From: Hyphomonadaceae bacterium
GTDB taxonomy: Bacteria > Pseudomonadota > Alphaproteobacteria > Caulobacterales > Hyphomonadaceae
NCBI GenBank assembly: GCA_016714495.1
Contig: JADKDU010000012.1
Coordinates: 1 to 64,000 of the forward strand
DNA: 64,000 nt
Direction: 5' to 3'
Position numbers and translations under genes: made by a program. The notes under the pieces are model-generated. The model was not told where the DNA came from. It saw nothing but the letters and a program-made list of their open reading frames with translations, and made no database searches. Below are positions 62,823 through 64,000 of the stretch, in pieces; position 1 is the first letter of the stretch; the number at the start of each line of letters is the position of its first letter.

Positions 62823-63848
62823 GTGGGTGGGGCGAAACTGGATTGGGATCGGCTTAAGGTTTTCCAGACCGTAGCCGATTCAGGAAGCATCAACGCAGCC
62901 GCCAAGGTGCTGGGTCGTAGCTACGGCAAGGTATCGAAGGACCTCGAGGAACTCGAGCGCGCCCTCGGTCACCAGCTGTTTGAACGATCAAACCGGGGGC
63001 TCGAATTGACAACCGTTGGCGAAGACATTCTGCGAACAGCACGCAGCATGGCCGATTCCGTTCAGACCATCATTGACCGTGCCAACGACAGCGGCCCGGG
63101 CCAGCTCGTGATCTGCGCGCGCGAGGGCATCGCCAGCTACTGGTTGGCGCGTCGCCTGCCTGAGCTCCTGCAGATCGAGCCCGACGTCAGGTTGTTCATC
63201 AGGGTTCTGCCGACGACGCCTAACCTGGCCGAAGGTGATGGCGACATCGCAATCCAGTTCGAAAAACCAACAACCGCCAACATCGTCTCGCGTCAGCTTG
63301 GATGGCTGCATTACATTCTGTACGCCGCGCCGAGCTATCTCGCGCGGCACGGCGAACCTCGGCAGATGGCGGATCTGCAGGCGCACAAATGCCTAAGGCT
63401 GACGGGAGAAGTGTACCAGCCGGAAGGCTCGCGACAGGACGCGGCGGCCTGGGGCGCAATCCTTCCCCACACGATGGAAACGGATGCTGGCACTGTCCTC
63501 ATGGAAGCATGCGCGGCCGGGGCGGGCATTGCCGTTCTGCCCAGCTACGTCTCCCAGTTTGAAGATCGGCTGACGCCGCTGACGCACATCAAGCCGCTAG
63601 CAACCGTGCGCTTCTGGCTGACCTACACCGAGCGCGCGCGGAACATGGAGGCCAGTCAGCCGGTGCTGCACTGGATCAGGTCGTGCTTCGACCCGGTCCG
63701 CAATCCGTGTTTCCGGGAAATCTACGTGCCGCCGGAGCGACCCGCTTACACAGCTGGAGCAGCGGAGGCGCAGGCCCCGAAGCAGGGGAATGACAACGTT
63801 GCCGTGACACGCCGCGTCAGTGCTCGCCGCACCGCGTCGCTGACCTGA
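62823..63848 (+). CDS. LysR-family transcriptional regulator of the transfer region
   Basis: 341 residues from a GTG. Helix-turn-helix LKVFQTVADSGSINAAAKVL with recognition helix GRSYGKVSKDLEELERAL, then a periplasmic-binding-protein-like effector domain (LVICAREGIASYWLARRLPE). A polar tail of about 45 residues is unusual for LysR proteins. Divergent from traG with a 294-bp spacer and immediately upstream of traF, so it probably controls transfer genes in response to a small ligand. Confidence 0.85.
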   Translation: MGGAKLDWDRLKVFQTVADSGSINAAAKVLGRSYGKVSKDLEELERALGHQLFERSNRGLELTTVGEDILRTARSMADSVQTIIDRANDSGPGQLVICAREGIASYWLARRLPELLQIEPDVRLFIRVLPTTPNLAEGDGDIAIQFEKPTTANIVSRQLGWLHYILYAAPSYLARHGEPRQMADLQAHKCLRLTGEVYQPEGSRQDAAAWGAILPHTMETDAGTVLMEACAAGAGIAVLPSYVSQFEDRLTPLTHIKPLATVRFWLTYTERARNMEASQPVLHWIRSCFDPVRNPCFREIYVPPERPAYTAGAAEAQAPKQGNDNVAVTRRVSARRTASLT

Positions 63849-63850
63849 AC

Positions 63851-64000
63851 ATGCGCGGACGGGCCGTGACCCTGAGTGTCGCTGCAGCCGCCATCGCGAT
63901 GCTCTGCTTTACGGGAAACGCAAACTCGGCACGCCTCGTCTGGAACACGACGGCGAGCGCGCCTGCTGGACTATACAGCATAGAGCAGGGGATATGGCGC
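63851..64000 (+). CDS. traF: Conjugal transfer signal peptidase TraF, 5' part only
   Basis: The first 50 codons: one membrane helix (TLSVAAAAIAMLCFTGNANS), then VWNTTASAPAGLYSIE, the S26 peptidase box with the catalytic Ser in the S-x-P-x-G-L-Y context used by TraF, which processes and cyclises pilin TrbC. It begins 2 bp after the LysR stop. The remainder, including the catalytic Lys, is beyond the window. Confidence 0.8.
   Translation, partial: MRGRAVTLSVAAAAIAMLCFTGNANSARLVWNTTASAPAGLYSIEQGIWR

Larger units (their letters stand above)
13383..64000. mobile_element. Putative integrative and conjugative element carrying nitrate respiration, right end outside the window
   Basis: The bounds are inferred. 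The left end is the truncated tRNA-Thr core with a tyrosine recombinase gene 208 bp inside. The right part holds a nearly complete trb mating-pair system, the coupling protein traG and the beginning of traF. Cargo between them includes an ABC efflux operon, Moco genes, nrdJ, nnrS, narKGHJI and nsrR. No relaxase, replication or partition gene is visible, and these would be expected beyond 64000. The intact tRNA-Thr(CGU) should mark the far end. The alternative is two separate elements or a chromosomal nar region between element remnants. Confidence 0.6.

Noticed and set aside
1..64000. CRISPR array or rRNA genes
   Set aside because: No regularly spaced identical repeats with unique spacers and no rRNA-like conserved segments were seen.

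Overview
The window is GC-rich DNA from a Gram-negative bacterium, most likely an alphaproteobacterium. The reasons are the trb-type conjugation operon, the fused double NarK, the SqrR/BigR-type sulfide switches, the adenosylcobalamin-dependent class II ribonucleotide reductase and a tRNA-Thr(CGU) fragment with an alphaproteobacterial acceptor stem. I cannot name a genus from sequence alone.

Layout. (1) 1-5000: cytochrome bd oxidase subunit I (cydA, minus strand, running off the left edge) diverges from the CydDC exporter genes. (2) 5045-12466: a reactive-sulfur module with two ArsR-type two-cysteine repressors, sulfide:quinone oxidoreductase, thioredoxin 2, a small DUF2892 membrane protein, a rhodanese and an RND efflux pair. 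(3) 12523-13073: dps and a C-terminal scrap of an OmpR-type regulator. (4) 13239-14953: an integration site. The 3' 45 nt of a tRNA-Thr gene lies among short direct repeats and is followed by a P4-type tyrosine recombinase gene. (5) 14972-22566: a 167-bp IS-end mini-element, then a YbhFSR/HlyD-type ABC efflux operon with its TetR regulator and a divergent cytochrome-c-like lipoprotein. (6) 22904-45130: an anaerobic nitrate-respiration module of moaB-moeA, an epoxide-hydrolase-fold protein, nrdJ, nnrS, moaA, a Crp/Fnr regulator, and one long operon narK-narG-narH-narJ-porin-narI-PpiC-hemerythrin-carbonic anhydrase-mobA. Four FNR/DNR-type palindromes precede moaB, nrdJ, moaA and the regulator/narK intergenic region. 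(7) 45379-49400: a MarR-controlled thiol-redox/lipoprotein cluster, then nsrR, a truncated hemoglobin and a DUF1971 gene for nitrosative stress. (8) 50246-64000: an exported Fe/Mn superoxide dismutase, the mating-pair formation operon trbB-C-D-E-J-L-F-G-I, a CopG-like protein, the coupling protein TraG, a LysR regulator and the start of traF.

Interpretation. The orientation of the tRNA fragment and the nearby recombinase suggest that everything to the right of about 13428 is an integrative and conjugative element longer than 50 kb. Its cargo would convert a host to nitrate respiration: electron-transfer complex, transporter, part of the molybdenum-cofactor pathway, oxygen-independent dNTP synthesis, nitric-oxide defence and their shared FNR-like control. 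The far end of the element is outside the window.

Caveat on quality. At least ten genes (cydA, cydC, the RND pump, integrase, narK, the nar porin, PpiC, one lipoprotein, trbI and probably trbG) contain single-base gains or losses, many of them in short G/C runs. Reading frames on both sides are otherwise clean, so many of these may be sequencing or consensus errors rather than true pseudogenes. They are marked as frameshifted and the reader should not assume loss of function.
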